From Eutypella sp. D-1 (Eukaryota > Ascomycota > Sordariomycetes > Xylariales > Diatrypaceae): DNA of 64,000 nucleotides. This document shows, one piece after another, positions 46,228 through 58,033 of this stretch (the stretch's first letter is position 1; each line of letters starts with the position of its first letter). Where the stretch lies: NCBI GenBank assembly GCA_023313575.1, contig JAJTTP010000008.1:1178001-1242000 (forward strand). The letters run 5' to 3'. The notes below the pieces were generated by a model that saw only the letters and a list, made by a program, of their open reading frames with translations, was not told the DNA's origin and did not search any database. The translations under genes were made by a program, and so were the position numbers.

Positions 46228-49200
46228 ATTTGCTTCTAAATCAGACCGACATCTTGCTGTCTGAATACTGAAGTGCTGGGCCGACGAGCAACAGCCACCG
46301 TCCTTCTTTGGCTCGTACTACGATATATACGTCTTTGGACAATGGCAAACCAATTGAGTCAATCAGGCGATATGAGGGGAGTCCGCGACTACGTTTATTA
46401 AGAGAAACTGGGAGGGGATTATACAGATCGTGTATTGAGAGATTAGAAATCAATCGCCTTGTGTGAAAGTGGGAACACGATAAATGGGGAGAAGGGGTTT
46501 TGTGAAGATCAAGTGCTGGACACGATGTTTCTTTCCGGGGTACCCATGGAGTACGTAACAAGGGAGGGCTTGGGGCGCTACGAGCCCTCCCCCCCTGACT
46601 CGTGTGTAAGTGGGCTACACCGTCGAGTACTGTAAAAGTAGTTGCCGCTACGGTGTCGTGACCACGAACGGATGACGGGGATGTAACAGAATTGGGGAAG
46701 ATGCGGAGGTACTACCTTATGACGGAGGCAGTTAGGTTGAAGCCACACGGCCAAGCAAGAGGAGCTTCTTTCTCCTTTCAGGTAGAGACACCCATCCGAT
46801 GGATGCTGCCGTCGTATTTATGACCCCATATCGGTAGCCGCTAACTTGTGTCTAGTTCGAACGCTGATGACCCGGCGTCTGCGCAGTTAAGGAACTCTCC
46901 AGAAACTCATCGTCCTGCGACTGACTCCTTAATAGCCCTAGCCATTCAGTGTTGAGACCTAGAGGTTTAGGAAGAAGTCTAGAAGCCGGGTCTCGGGATG
47001 TGGAATTAGGTGGTGGTGGGGATCTTGGCAATGTCGAATCGCGGGGTTGGCCGCATGAAGATTCTCTCGGTCACTCCAATAGTAGCATGAACCATGATCT
47101 AATCCATATAATACCCGTGAGTTAATGATGTTCGGGTCTTGGTAAGCGTTTCGTTGATCATGGTGATCAAGACGAAGGATGGATGTTCGTATCTAGGCAG
47201 GTATACTTGATATCCCATGCGAACATCCAGACACCTATGGAGTATGCGACTGTGCGGAATACGGGCTTTCGAATCCTTAAGTTAGAGAACAAGTGCAGAT
47301 GACCCCTTCGTCACAGTATGGCAAAGAACCATCAGCGTCCGACCGCCCAGCCGCACTGACAATCCTCGGACTAGAGTAGTCTAGTTGCCTAGATATGTAT
47401 GTGTGCAGTTCACTCTGCACTCCCGAAGTCACACATGACCTACCTACCTCGGTAAGTATTTAGTGATTGGTCTAGACTAAGGGTCAACACACCGTGACTC
47501 GATCTTCTCATCTGTCAAATGTCATGAACGCTCCGTTCAAAGACTGAAAGGGTTTCCTGGATCGTAATGACAACACTGCCACTCGACGTAATGGGGGTGG
47601 CTACACCACCGAGGTACTGTATGTCTTCAGGAACTGACAGATGATCTGTCGTGTGTGTGTAAAAATTGAACTATTGGTTTTAGTCCGGGACGAGGCACTA
47701 TAAACGGATAGGAATCGACTAGCCACGATGACATATTAGGAAAGCGACGACTCTTGCGGGTGTTGCGTTACGACAGCCGCAGCAAGACCTAGTTCAGTCA
47801 CATATTATCAAACTATCTGCGTAGAATCTTCACCTTAGGCGCCTGGGGTATTTTGAGATACCTATATTATGCCGACACAAATTACGAAATCGTTACGGTA
47901 ACCTATAGGTTCCATATCATCATCACAGTCGCAGCTCATCTCCTAGGCTGTTAGAATTTGGAAGAATCGACTCTTCTCACTTCCCCGTATTGATCTGCCC
48001 GTGCCGGCGAGAAACGCCTCACTGTCGTGCCACCGTAATAGTGCCGGTGTCGAAGGTCAGTTCGCAAGAAGGAATTGTTGCAAATGCTAGGCGGCCCAGG
48101 CCTGCAGTAGACAACATTACAGGCCCAATGTAAATTACTCAAAATTAGTCCAATACACACAATTTCGTAATTTGAGAATTCAATATGATTCCAGCGATGT
48201 TTTTAAGGATATGAGAGCAACGACGACCCCATCTAAAACTCCACGGATAAGGCTGGCGGTTGCTTGTCGATCAGGCCCAACTTTCCTTCAGGCTAAAGAC
48301 GCACAGCACCAACAGCACACCTTAGCCCCCAAAGACCGACGGCCTGCTGCAATCGTGGGCCCCATAGCCGTGCAATCAGCGCTTAATATTCCCGACTCCC
48401 AAAGCCAAGTTGGGTAAGACAGACACACATAGCGAGACTCCCAATTTTCACCATTTCCCGCTCGGGGCGTGATTCGATGCGCTAGGCCATTAAGACAATT
48501 GCGCCACAGTCGGTTTGCATTTGGGCTTCGGATGTAACAAATGTTCTCGTGCGATACGTTACGACTGTTGACTATGAGTTACGATCTCATATTTGACTAT
48601 GTGAACTGGCGGTCGAACAAATTCCCCCCGATGGGCATTGGCTGCTCAGCACCAATGTTAGTGGGTGTAGCGGCTATGGGGCAACCCATTCGCATTTTCC
48701 GTTGGCCGAGCCTTATCGTTATGCGGCACGGCTACGTCGAATGATAGCCAGGATGTGAGACCAACATGCTCACACTGCAGAAGGGCGGGCACCCCTCGGC
48801 TGCCCTCGAGCCAATCATGTGGCCCCCCTGAGCTGACGATGTCGGTGTTCTTTGGGGGCTTGAGGAGGGTCGCCCCTCTATGGTAGCATTCGAGAGGCGG
48901 AGAAGCGGGCACGACATCAAAATGCTGCAGCTACTTAGAGGTGTCGCAGATTGGTGCTGCCCATTTCGTGCATTCCCATTTGTGTCACCGTCAGCTTTCC
49001 GAAAGGGCCTCGTCAAAGTCCCATCTGGATTTTCCTGAGCCGAAACTCTGCTCCCTCGGTCGGTCCAGGAAACAATATTGTCCAGGAAGAACGGTACTCC
49101 CGGATTTCGCATAGTATTTTGTGAATACGGAGGCATAATAGTGAATCAAATTGAATCTTTTCCAGTATTTGGAAAAACGAACCCGGGTCTTCTACCCGCT

Positions 49201-49493
49201 CCGGTTGCTTCCATCGCTTGACCCGGTCCCTACAGACGGAATTCCGCAGCCTGGTATGACCTAGTCGCAAGTTGAACGGCCTCGTGAAACGGCCTCATAT
49301 CTGACCGACCGTACAGGGCGCGTTTCTACAGTCCCTTGCCAACTTCAACGATAAACCGGATCAGATTCTATTATATCGACCCCAGATTGACGTAGTCCTT
49401 TCTGCACCGTACTGCGTCAGTACTTGAATTCTCCGACGAAACCATTTATACGAATGACGACCACAACCCGGAACGTTGAGTCCACTCTTGGCC
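46228..49493. other. Intergenic region, about 3.3 kb
   Basis: No supported gene. The 81-codon frame at 48172–48417 has no family signal. A tRNA-like relic is listed at 48460–48512. The rest is of mixed composition with no long repeats seen. Confidence 0.45.
48460..48512 (-). other. Degenerate tRNA-like sequence
   Basis: On the minus strand GACTGTGGCGCAATTG looks like acceptor plus A box, and GCGC pairs across the D-loop. After about 18 nt comes CATCGAATCACGCCCC, which looks like the right half of a T-arm. The anticodon arm is absent, so this is a deleted tRNA or SINE relic, not a working tRNA gene. Confidence 0.3.
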
Positions 49494-51217
49494 ATGGGAT
49501 GTCTGTGGACCAGGTCCGCTGGGCTTATAGCCCTGGCTACTCTGATACAAAAGACCCAAGCAGACTTTGATGGACTACATGCGATGCACCGGGTAAAAAG
49601 GGCACACGAGATCATGCACCATCATCGGCGCGAAGTCAGTTGTATATTCGAAGGATGGTCCTTGTGTCCGGCGACTGTAGGTGGGGGATGCTGCCCGAAT
49701 GGATATTCATGCAATACGGATTCCTGTTCCATCGCGACAGACTCACCCTCGTCGGCGTGCGGGAAAGCCAATTATTATAATTGCCCAAGAGAGAAAGGCG
49801 CAGGTGTGTACAGTTTCTGGGTATGAATCTTTGCGGGAGGGGCTAATGATAGCCTAGGCTGCTGTCCTTTGGGCTCGATATGTGGAAACAACCAAGATTG
49901 TTATTCTCCCGAGGGACTTCCAATTTCGATATCATGTCCTGCAAACCACTACGCGTGCCCTTCTACAATAGGGGGCTGCTGTAAGTATTGAGACGGCCAA
50001 TGTGATCGAGGTCAACTATCTCACTATTTCCAGGTCAGAACGGGATGGGTTGCGCCAAAGGTTACTGCTACGAGACCTCAGCGGCCACTGAACCCGTCAG
50101 CTCGACAGTTACCACGACGAACTCGCACGGAGATACAATTACTACTGTTACCACAGAGACCACTGTGATAACCCCAGGCCCCGGACCAGGTACAGCTGAG
50201 GCCAATACTAGTCCCATGGTAGTCCCGAGTGTCGTCACAAAGCTACCCTCGGTCGGGACAGCCGACAGCAGCTCTGGAGGGGGAGGGCTCACGAAATCTC
50301 AACTTGGAGGAATCATCGCAGGAGTTGTTATCGTCGTAGTCGTCGTCGTAGTGGCAACTTTCATCATTATCCGGCGATTAAAGCAAACCGAGAGGGCGGT
50401 GGCAGCCACAGAGTCTAAGCGCGACACCTCCGACGGCCATCAAAGGTCACACAAACCGAGTTTCGGGCAGCCGACGATCTCCGAGGTAGAGGGTCCTGAT
50501 GTCGACCCCTTAATGCAGAGTCCCAACTTCCGGCCGTCGCACATACGATCGGGATCCGACGAGAGCTTTACCGAGCGGTCACAGAGTCGCACCCCGAACA
50601 TACCATCGACGGCATCCACCCCACCCGCTTGGTCTAGCGAGTTCAACAACCTAGGGCAGATCGTGGAAGCGCCAGCGCCAAGCCGGGAGCACAGCTTGGA
50701 CTCGTCCCGCGGCGGCGGAGTCGCTTATGAGAACGGTCGTTGGTCGCAAGTTATTAGCTGCGACTCTCGGTTAGCCCATAGTCGAAACCACAGTGACGCG
50801 AGCGAGTTGGACGCAGAGGCAACTAACAGGCCCGGGAAGGCCGAACTCTACGGTGACAGCGGTAACTCCGCCGCAGCTGCAACAGCAGCAGCAGTAGCAG
50901 CAGATCAAGCGAGTCGCCGGCGCGCAAGCACAAGCGCTGCGCACGCAAGGAAGAATAGCGGGGGCGGCGCGCGCGGACGGAGCGAAAGCGCCGGGGCCGC
51001 AGTGCCCCTTAGTACCGTCAACGAGTTCGGCGAGCTGCACGGCCACTACGGACCCTCCGACCTGGCCGTCGGACAGACCGCCGATAGGCTCGCACGGCAC
51101 GACTCCACCACGAGCTCGATAGCCTCCCGCGCGGCGATGGAGGCGGCCGCGAGAAAAATGAAGGGGGAGTCTTCGGTGACTTCCACGCCTACTGATGTCT
51201 ACCGAAAGTTTGGGTGA
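49494..51217 (+). CDS. Single-pass Cys-rich surface protein (possible wall sensor)
   Basis: Three exons (49494–49803, 49858–49980, 50034–51217) give 538 residues. A signal peptide covers MGCLWTRSAGLIALATLIQ. Residues about 35–200 contain repeated Cys blocks: GGGCCPNGYSC, GAGCCPLGSICG, CPSTIGGCC and GMGCAKGYC. A Ser/Thr-rich stalk (TVTTTNSHGDTITTVTTETT) follows, then Gly/Ser, then a membrane segment GGIIAGVVIVVVVVVVATFI with a basic stop-transfer IIRRLK. The cytosolic tail of about 250 residues is Ser/Arg/Ala-rich with many possible phosphorylation sites. This layout (Cys-rich head, mucin-like stalk, one membrane pass, long tail) is shared by fungal wall-associated sensors and adhesins, but the head is not a recognised WSC domain. 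Function is inferred from architecture only. Confidence 0.8.
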
Positions 51218-52302
51218 GAGCTCGATCGTGATGATGATAAGCCGACCAATACTTCACCACGACTCTGAGGGTCGGCTTTTACCTGGAGTATCAGGATATT
51301 CCGGCTTATAAGCCACCACCGCTTAGCATTTGGGGTACATAGATCTTGGATCGTCGGGTGGTGTCTTTGCAGGAGCATAGTGGTGTTATAGGGGTTCAGG
51401 GGGTTAACCGGTGATCAGCATATTCCCACTACGGTCGAAAGGCCTTAATGAGTTCTCATTCGCTTTTATCCCCTATTGCTTTCTCGGATTTTGGAAACGA
51501 TATGGATATGTGTCATGTGGTACATGGCAGGGGTTTTACGGAGGCATACCCCACACCTTCGAGGCGTTCTGAGACCACAACCCGGACAGCCGGATTTCTA
51601 AGAGAAGTATTTTGGGATACATATATAACGAGAATGTCATGTCTCAATCCACTTTCTAAGTAAAACCATTAAACCAGAGACATATTGCCTATGCCATACC
51701 TGCGGGCTGAGGATCGCCGAAGCTCTCGGAATTCAGAAACCCGATTTAATCACTTTCATCTTCTAGTAACCGCCCAGTGATAATTTGCTCACTCTCTCCT
51801 CACACCCTCTCCTCATGGTTCTGACTCTATGGGCATTCGGTTACGACTCCCGGAAAATAAGAATGCAGGACGGTAAAGCAACGTGCATCATTAGCTGCTT
51901 ATATCGTATGGAGATGCGGCTCGCTCTTATTGGTCCTACCGCAAGTCCACAAATGAGTCAACAGCGAGCGAAGATTCGGGTAAACAACCCGTCCTTAGAA
52001 CCTGGTTACAATGACGCTAGACTCGCGCATCGCTGGCAGGCTGATGCCCAACATATCAAGCCACCGATGAAGCCGGCCTTCCCAGCCGCCTAAGCAGTGG
52101 TAACTCCAGGCAGCTACAATCTTTGAACACTACTAAAGGATCCGACAAAATGGCGGCCGGTAAGGAATCTCCAACGTAGCATTATAGACTGAGTACTTTC
52201 GTTACTATATCTTCTGTCTTAGGTTGCCGTACTTTCTTATTTGGGGTGAGATCTTTGCCTAGACCCCCATTTACCTACAACAACCACCCACGAGCGAATA
52301 AG
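51218..52302. other. Intergenic region
   Basis: About 1.1 kb between the surface-protein stop and the Nudix start. No gene is seen. A short inverted repeat near 51238–51284 (AAGCCGACC and GGTCGGCTT) just past the stop could form a hairpin in the 3' end of the transcript. Confidence 0.4.
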
Positions 52303-53138
52303 ATGGCCTCTGCATCAACTGCCCCCACAGATACGCCGACGAGAACGGAAACGGACATCGTTGTCCCCACCTCGCTGGCCCGCTACCAGATCTCCCCGGC
52401 TGAGTACCTTGCACAGAACCGGGGTGCAGTCGACCACCTCGTTGCCGCGGCCGCCGTCGTTGTCGCCACCACCGCCATCGAGCCCGGCTCGGGCTCGGGC
52501 GATTGCGTCCTCGTGCTCCAGCGCAGCCGTCACGACTTTGCGGGCCTCACATGGGAGGTTCCCGGCGGCTCATGCGAGGCTGGCGACGCGTCGATACTTA
52601 GCGCGGCATGTCGCGAGCTCTGGGAGGAGGTGAGGATTTGAATTACTCCTTTGATGAACCGTTCCCATCTACACATTCGCATGTTCCCTGGTCTATCTTG
52701 ATTTGCCTACATTCATTTATGATTGCGATGCACGCCCGAAAGAACCGCCCCCGCTCCCTAGATTTGACAGGTACTAACTCGAGAACCTTCCTGGGTTAGA
52801 CAGGGCTGAGTGCCGTCGGCATTGTGGATGTCGTGGAGGATGTGCAGGCCTGGATCGATAAGGGGTCGGTATGGCGAAAGATGACGTTTCTTGTGGATGT
52901 CGAACACAACGTCATAGAAAATGGCGGGGTGCCGGTCGTGAAACTGGATCCGGATGAGCATGAGGACTTCGCGTGGCTTTCGGAGCAGGAGGTGCTTGAG
53001 GACAGGTGCGGCGATAAGAGCCTGACTTGGGCGAGTACGGAGCAGAAAGCTACGATACTGGACGCCTTCAAGCGGTTTCGGTTAGCAGAGGCCGATACAA
53101 GGCATAACCCCCTTGCAACTGGCCCCGGTAAAGACTAA
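52303..53138 (+). CDS. Nudix hydrolase
   Basis: Two exons (52303–52629, 52800–53138) give 221 residues. The 170-nt intron has a perfect TACTAAC branch site. The Nudix box runs across the splice: GGSCEAGDASILSAACRELWEE joined to TGL, matching G-x5-E-x7-R-E-U-x-E-E-x-G-U. The start MASASTAPT at 52303 was chosen because upstream in-frame sequence has no other ATG. There is no targeting peptide and the protein is small and soluble. The core resembles Nudix enzymes that act on nucleoside diphosphate-linked compounds. The C-terminal half (VWRKMTFLVDVE, LDPDEHEDFAWLSEQEV) is typical of the fold. The exact substrate cannot be read from sequence. Confidence 0.9.
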
Positions 53139-53380
53139 GGGGATTATAGGGAGTTTCTTCAAATAGGAATCTAGAACCGATATTTAAGCCATGGGTAAAC
53201 ACGGACACTGGTGGGCTTGAGTCACCATAGAGCACAGAGTAGTGCAAGCGAACCTGATTCACGTTTATTACTGCCAAGGTCTAATATTCCGACAATATAA
53301 AAGTGGTCTTTCGAAAACGCAAGGGAGTGCTCCCCGCCCCGCTGTGCAACCTCGCCTTCTTAAAAGTCTCCTGCATACCT

Positions 53381-54977
53381 TCACTTCCTGTCGGCCTCCA
53401 TGTCATTGATTGCTTTCTCGTCTGCCACCACGCTGCCTTTGGCGATCTCCTCATCGACCGCTTCGCCCTGCAAGCCGATCTCAGTTTCAGAGAAGGCATC
53501 GGCAGAATCCCGGTAGGCAGGGACGAAGTTCACACAGACAGCATAGGAAAGAGCTGCAATGAAGAACATCAGGGGAACCAACATGGCCGGAGCGGTGTTT
53601 TCGTACGCGTCAGCCGCAACACCAGTTAGAGGTGGTACCACCGCACCGCCCACGACACCTCCGACGATGAAACCTGAACCCCGCTTGGTGTGACGGCCGA
53701 GCCCCCTCATACCCAGGGCGACGATAGTCGGGAAGCAGATGGATTCAAAGAACAAGGTCACGTACAGCATGGACATGCCCGTGTTCTCTCTCTGAGTGAT
53801 CGATGGCGAAATGAAGACGACGCAGGCCAACAGGAAAACCAGGAAGACCTTCCGCGGACGAAGATACTTCATCAAGAACACCCCGAAAAAACGGCCGACC
53901 GCAAAAGCACCTTGCGCACCCGCGAGGAACTGGGACGCCAAGCCGTCATCGGTATTGCTCCGGGTCTCCTTAACGTAGTTAATGAAGAAGCTGGCGATGG
54001 CAATCTGCGCGCCTGTGTAGCAGAACTGGGCGAAGGTGGCATGGAAGAGTCGATACTGCTTCCAGAAGGGCTTGTCATCGGCATTGGCGTTGCTCTCGTT
54101 CGCCTGGAACGCCATGTCGGCGTCGGTGATCTCGGGGATAGTCGAGAGGAAGAACACGAAAGCGAGTATGAACACGAAGATAGCAATCGCGAGGTATACC
54201 CATTTGACGTTATCTAGGGCCTCCTCATCGCTGGTGAAGTTGAAGAACACGTAGGAGCCCATTACCGGGGCCACCACGGTTCCAATGCCGTTGAAGGCTT
54301 GCGAGAGGTTGATACGAATTTCGGCATATCGGGGAGGACCGCAGACTGTTTACAGATGTTGGCATCAATGAATACATAAGTGGAAGTATAGCGAATATGG
54401 CTTACCTGTAATGTACGGGTTGGCGGCGGTCTCCAAAGAGCCAAGTCCGTTTCCAATGATAAAGATGGCAGCGCAGAACCCGCCGAAGGACCGAGCAAGA
54501 ATGCAAGGCCAGGCAACCAATGCCCCGATTCCTGATTTCAAATTTGTCAACACCAAAAGCCAGGATCCTGTCGTACTTTTCACGTACCGTACAAGCACAA
54601 GCCCCAGATAAAGGTAGCTCGGTATCCAAAATGTCGCAAAATCCAGTTAGCATGCCCAAGGGATGCAAGGGGGTAAGCACTGCGACATCATTAGCCACCT
54701 ACGCGGGGTTTGGCCGAGAGGATGATCCAATTCGCCCAACTTACCCGAAATAAGCCGCCTGCAAACCAGAGGATCGAGCCCGGTTGATACCGAGGGTGTT
54801 CTGGAAGTGCTTGTTCAGGGTGTCGAGCAACCCATAACTGAATCCCCAGAGGAAGAACAGGATGGTGACCAAGCAGATAGGGTATAAGGATTGTCTTAGG
54901 GTCAGCTCGGCGGCTTTGGTGCGCTTGTCATCTCGGGCCTTGAGGGACCGCCTCTGCATGAACTCCTTGAAGCCCAT
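53381..54977 (-). CDS. Major facilitator, FucP-type sugar permease
   Basis: Four exons (54977–54745, 54679–54588, 54531–54406, 54345–53381) give 471 residues. Twelve hydrophobic segments are expected; visible are LYPICLVTILFFLWGFSYGL at the start, FGGFCAAIFIIGNGLGSLET in the middle, and MLVPLMFFIAALSYAVCVNF near the end. Family marks: LLDTLNKHFQ after helix 1, RATFIWGL, GSLETAANPYI, and INLSQAFNGIGTVVAPVMGS. These are shared with L-fucose/glucose/galactose:H+ symporters (FHS family). The N-terminus is basic and the C-terminal tail acidic, both cytosolic. Its stop lies about 240 bp from the convergent Nudix stop. The substrate is probably a hexose or deoxyhexose, not proven. Confidence 0.88.
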
Positions 54978-57304
54978 CGCGCTCTATACTGGTGTCGGCG
55001 TCTTTTGCGTATCCACGGCTCTTGGAGGGAGTCAGTGATGTGACAGCAAGTTTTTGTAGGTGAGAAGACATGGATCTCATCCCATGTCGCGAGCGGACAC
55101 GGCTTAGATATATGGGACTTCCAGACATCATTCAGCTCGCCCTCCCTTTTCCCCCTTCTTCCAACTGCCCAACCACAACCCATTTTTTAGATTGCTAGCG
55201 AACCAGCTACCTACCCCAGGGGGGCAAGGAACGTTACTCCACCTCTGCATGGTTGGACGGGCACTACCCGTTTCTAAGGTTCGCTTCAGGCGCCGATCAG
55301 TACCGATTCGGCAAACGTCCAAGATCTTGTCCGTCACCGCGGCCCTGAAAAACGACTAAGTTTACCACTAGCACAACGGGAATCTGGGGGTAGAATGCGG
55401 GGATCCGGGGCAGCTAAGGCCGAACGAGGAGAACGCCGAGGCTATTGTCAGCTGCAATGAAGACGAACGAAGCCTTCTTAGGTCCATCCCTAACTAGACT
55501 AATTAGTACTCTGGACGGCGTTTGGAGATGCCGGAATGGCTTACTTAAATTACTGGTCAGCAAGTGATTGCGCTCCACATCAGGGCCGATGTGACTTCGA
55601 CTACGTTGTGCGACCATCCATGCTGTGATGCTTGACCAGGTTAATATGGAGGCAAATAACGCGCGCCAGCCTGCATAAGCACAAGGGTCGATTCCAGAAC
55701 ATTACTGCAAATGTCTTGTCTCGGGCATTATCTTCCTGAGTCGTGTTGGAGATCGCTTGCGCAACGTTCAGGCACTTAAATAGTTACCCAACCGAGCGGC
55801 GCCACGGAACACCACGTGCCTCGCATACGGTCTCCTCCCATCGTCATACTTTTCAACCATTGTCGCAGCTAAGCCAACCACGGGAGCATCTCCAGGCCAG
55901 GTACGCGTTCAAAAAAGTGCAAGTTAGGAAACCAGAACCCGGTTGTTACGCCAATGAGGCCCAAGATCCAGATGGGCCGGTCTACACGAATCATACATGT
56001 CGAAATGAGTTTCTTACTACAGAATGTGTCCTTGCCAAGGTAGAATGAGGGGCGAGGATTCGTTCAGGATCTTGTTGACCCCCTGCCCCGGTACACCCCA
56101 ACTATCTTCATTGTCGCTCCAGCGCTCACAAGCTCCGAGGAGCGATCTAAGACCTCTCAGGTGACCACTTACACATATTTTACAGGCCCGGCTTAGCGAG
56201 AAACATGTCAAAATCGGCGATAGGAACTCTCATTTATCTGGCTAGGTCATCGTTAGCTGCGCTACTAATAAGAAAGCCATTCAAGGATAGTAGTAATTAT
56301 ACCTTACCCAGTGAATGGCATAGCATCTAGATTTATAGTCCCTAAGTCTCACTGGATTCCGCCGCTCTACTGTTGCTTGCTACCCACGAAGGGCACTGTC
56401 GCTGGATTTTTCAATCTTATTTTTAGAAAGAGAAAATAAGTAGGTGGAACCTCGATTACTTTCTCACCATGCCGCGTAGGTCCCAATCATGACATGGGCC
56501 GAGGTAATCTTGCCCAAACTTGGAAATTCTCGACGCAGAAGGATCAGCTAGACCCAGTATTATCAATTATTATGCAATTATGTGTCTTATGTGCTCATCT
56601 ACCTGTTTACTTTGTCTACATACAATTTTGGCCGTTATGGCGACGTTCAACAAGCGAAGGGGGTCTTGCATATGTTGCAGAGACACCTGGCGGTGGCCTT
56701 GGTGTAACTTACTCTCGCGAACTGAGCAATATCACTCAATTAAGCTCCTCATGGAAAGTATTAACGTCGTCTAAAGCAGTTCGACGAAATCCCGTTGCTC
56801 GGCCAGGAACCAATTGTTTACTACACGATGCGGCGATTTTCGCTGCCGAATTGAAGCATATTATCTCTTCGCAATGCCTCGCTCGATTAGATAATAACTG
56901 AAGTAGACACGCGTGAGATCTTGGGAAAATAGAGCAATTTGGAGATACCAAAGCAGGAAAAGATTATGGTGTCAAGACTGCAGAATATTTTAGGCCTCAG
57001 ACTACTCCGTAGTGCGCAACGCATTCTGGCCCCCTCTAAGCACATATATGACATAGTGGTGTAATTTGCTGTGTGAGGCTGCTTCCAATCCCTGGAGGAC
57101 AAGTAGCTACACGGTTCACGGATTACGAAGCTGCACATTTGTGTTTCAAGGTCGACTCTGGCTTTTAATTCCTCTGCCTATCGGGATGGGATGGGCCTAT
57201 GGAGGCCATACGAGTTGGTGTATATGGGGTACATGATCCACCCCTAAGGGAACTCCCAAACTCTATCATCCCCCTCTCATATCTCTCTGCCTGGGGTGTC
57301 GTGC
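54978..57304. other. Intergenic region, about 2.3 kb
   Basis: The left part is the promoter side of the FucP-type permease. No supported gene. A 135-codon plus-strand frame (56494–56901) has no recognisable domain and no coherent splice structure. Confidence 0.4.
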
Positions 57305-58033
57305 TTAAATCTCTTCGCCGGGCAGGGGGCACTCGAAGTTCGTCATGCCGAAACAGCTCAAGAAGCCATTTTCCGCATTCAAGGTATCCTCTGTTGGTGT
57401 CGCGGTTAGCATCACGGACTCGAATAGAATATACGAACCATGTGCCTTGGTAGTCATCTACTTACCGAGGTTGACAGTACTCTCAATCAGGTTGTCCTCG
57501 TCGTGGCCCGGGTCACACTTGCACTTCATCATGTGGTTGCCCAGGTCGTCGAAGAGTTCGCAATCATAACAAGAGGGCGCAAATCCTCCGCGAGGGGCTG
57601 GCTTGAGGGTGCCGTCATGGTTGGTGTAGCACCTAAACCGGGTATTTCCCTGTTAGTAAGGACAAGAAGCCGGATGAAAAATGGGGTGTACTCACAGGTT
57701 CAGGTCTAGGTAGGAGCATCGGGTAGTGCTATAGGTGTTCCAAACGCCGCTGCAGACACCTCGGAGGTACCAGACGTTCGTTCGCACATCGGAAACAAAC
57801 AAGGAGAGCGGGCCACACTGCAGACGGATCCGCTTCTCATCAGGATTGACCTGCGAGGGATCGGTGGAGTTATCAGGAACTGAAACACCAACAGAGATGT
57901 TGGTAGCGTTGGCTGTGACCGCCGGGCCCTCGGCGACGATGGTGGTAGTCGGGTTCGACTGCAGGTCATGGGAGACAGCGAGCGTCGACCAGGAGGTCAA
58001 AGCCGCAATGCAGAGAAAGATGAACTTCATCAT
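57305..58033 (-). CDS. Secreted CVNH (cyanovirin-N-like) lectin
   Basis: Three exons (58033–57696, 57632–57466, 57390–57305) give 196 residues. A signal peptide covers MMKFIFLCIAALTSWSTLA. After a Thr/Asn-rich linker with possible N-glycosylation sites (NAT, NIS, NST), residues about 75–196 form two CVNH half-repeats. The first has LQCGPLSLFV, then CSYLDLNLCYTNHDGTL. The second has GFAPSCYDCELF, MKCKCDP, then STVNLEDTLNAENGFLSCFG. The pattern S-x-x-D/N-L-...-N-x-x-G-x-L in both halves is the CVNH signature; this fold binds mannose-rich glycans. The intron 1 acceptor was set at TTTAG before GTGCTAC because the nearer CAG shifts the frame. Extra cysteines suggest disulfide stabilisation outside the cell. 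The sugar target is unknown. Confidence 0.8.

Noticed and set aside
53690..54217. 175-codon plus-strand frame
   Set aside because: It lies antisense to the last exon of the permease gene and has no domain; permease membrane segments are clear in the other frame.
56494..56901. 135-codon plus-strand frame
   Set aside because: No recognisable domain, no conserved-looking block and poor start context.
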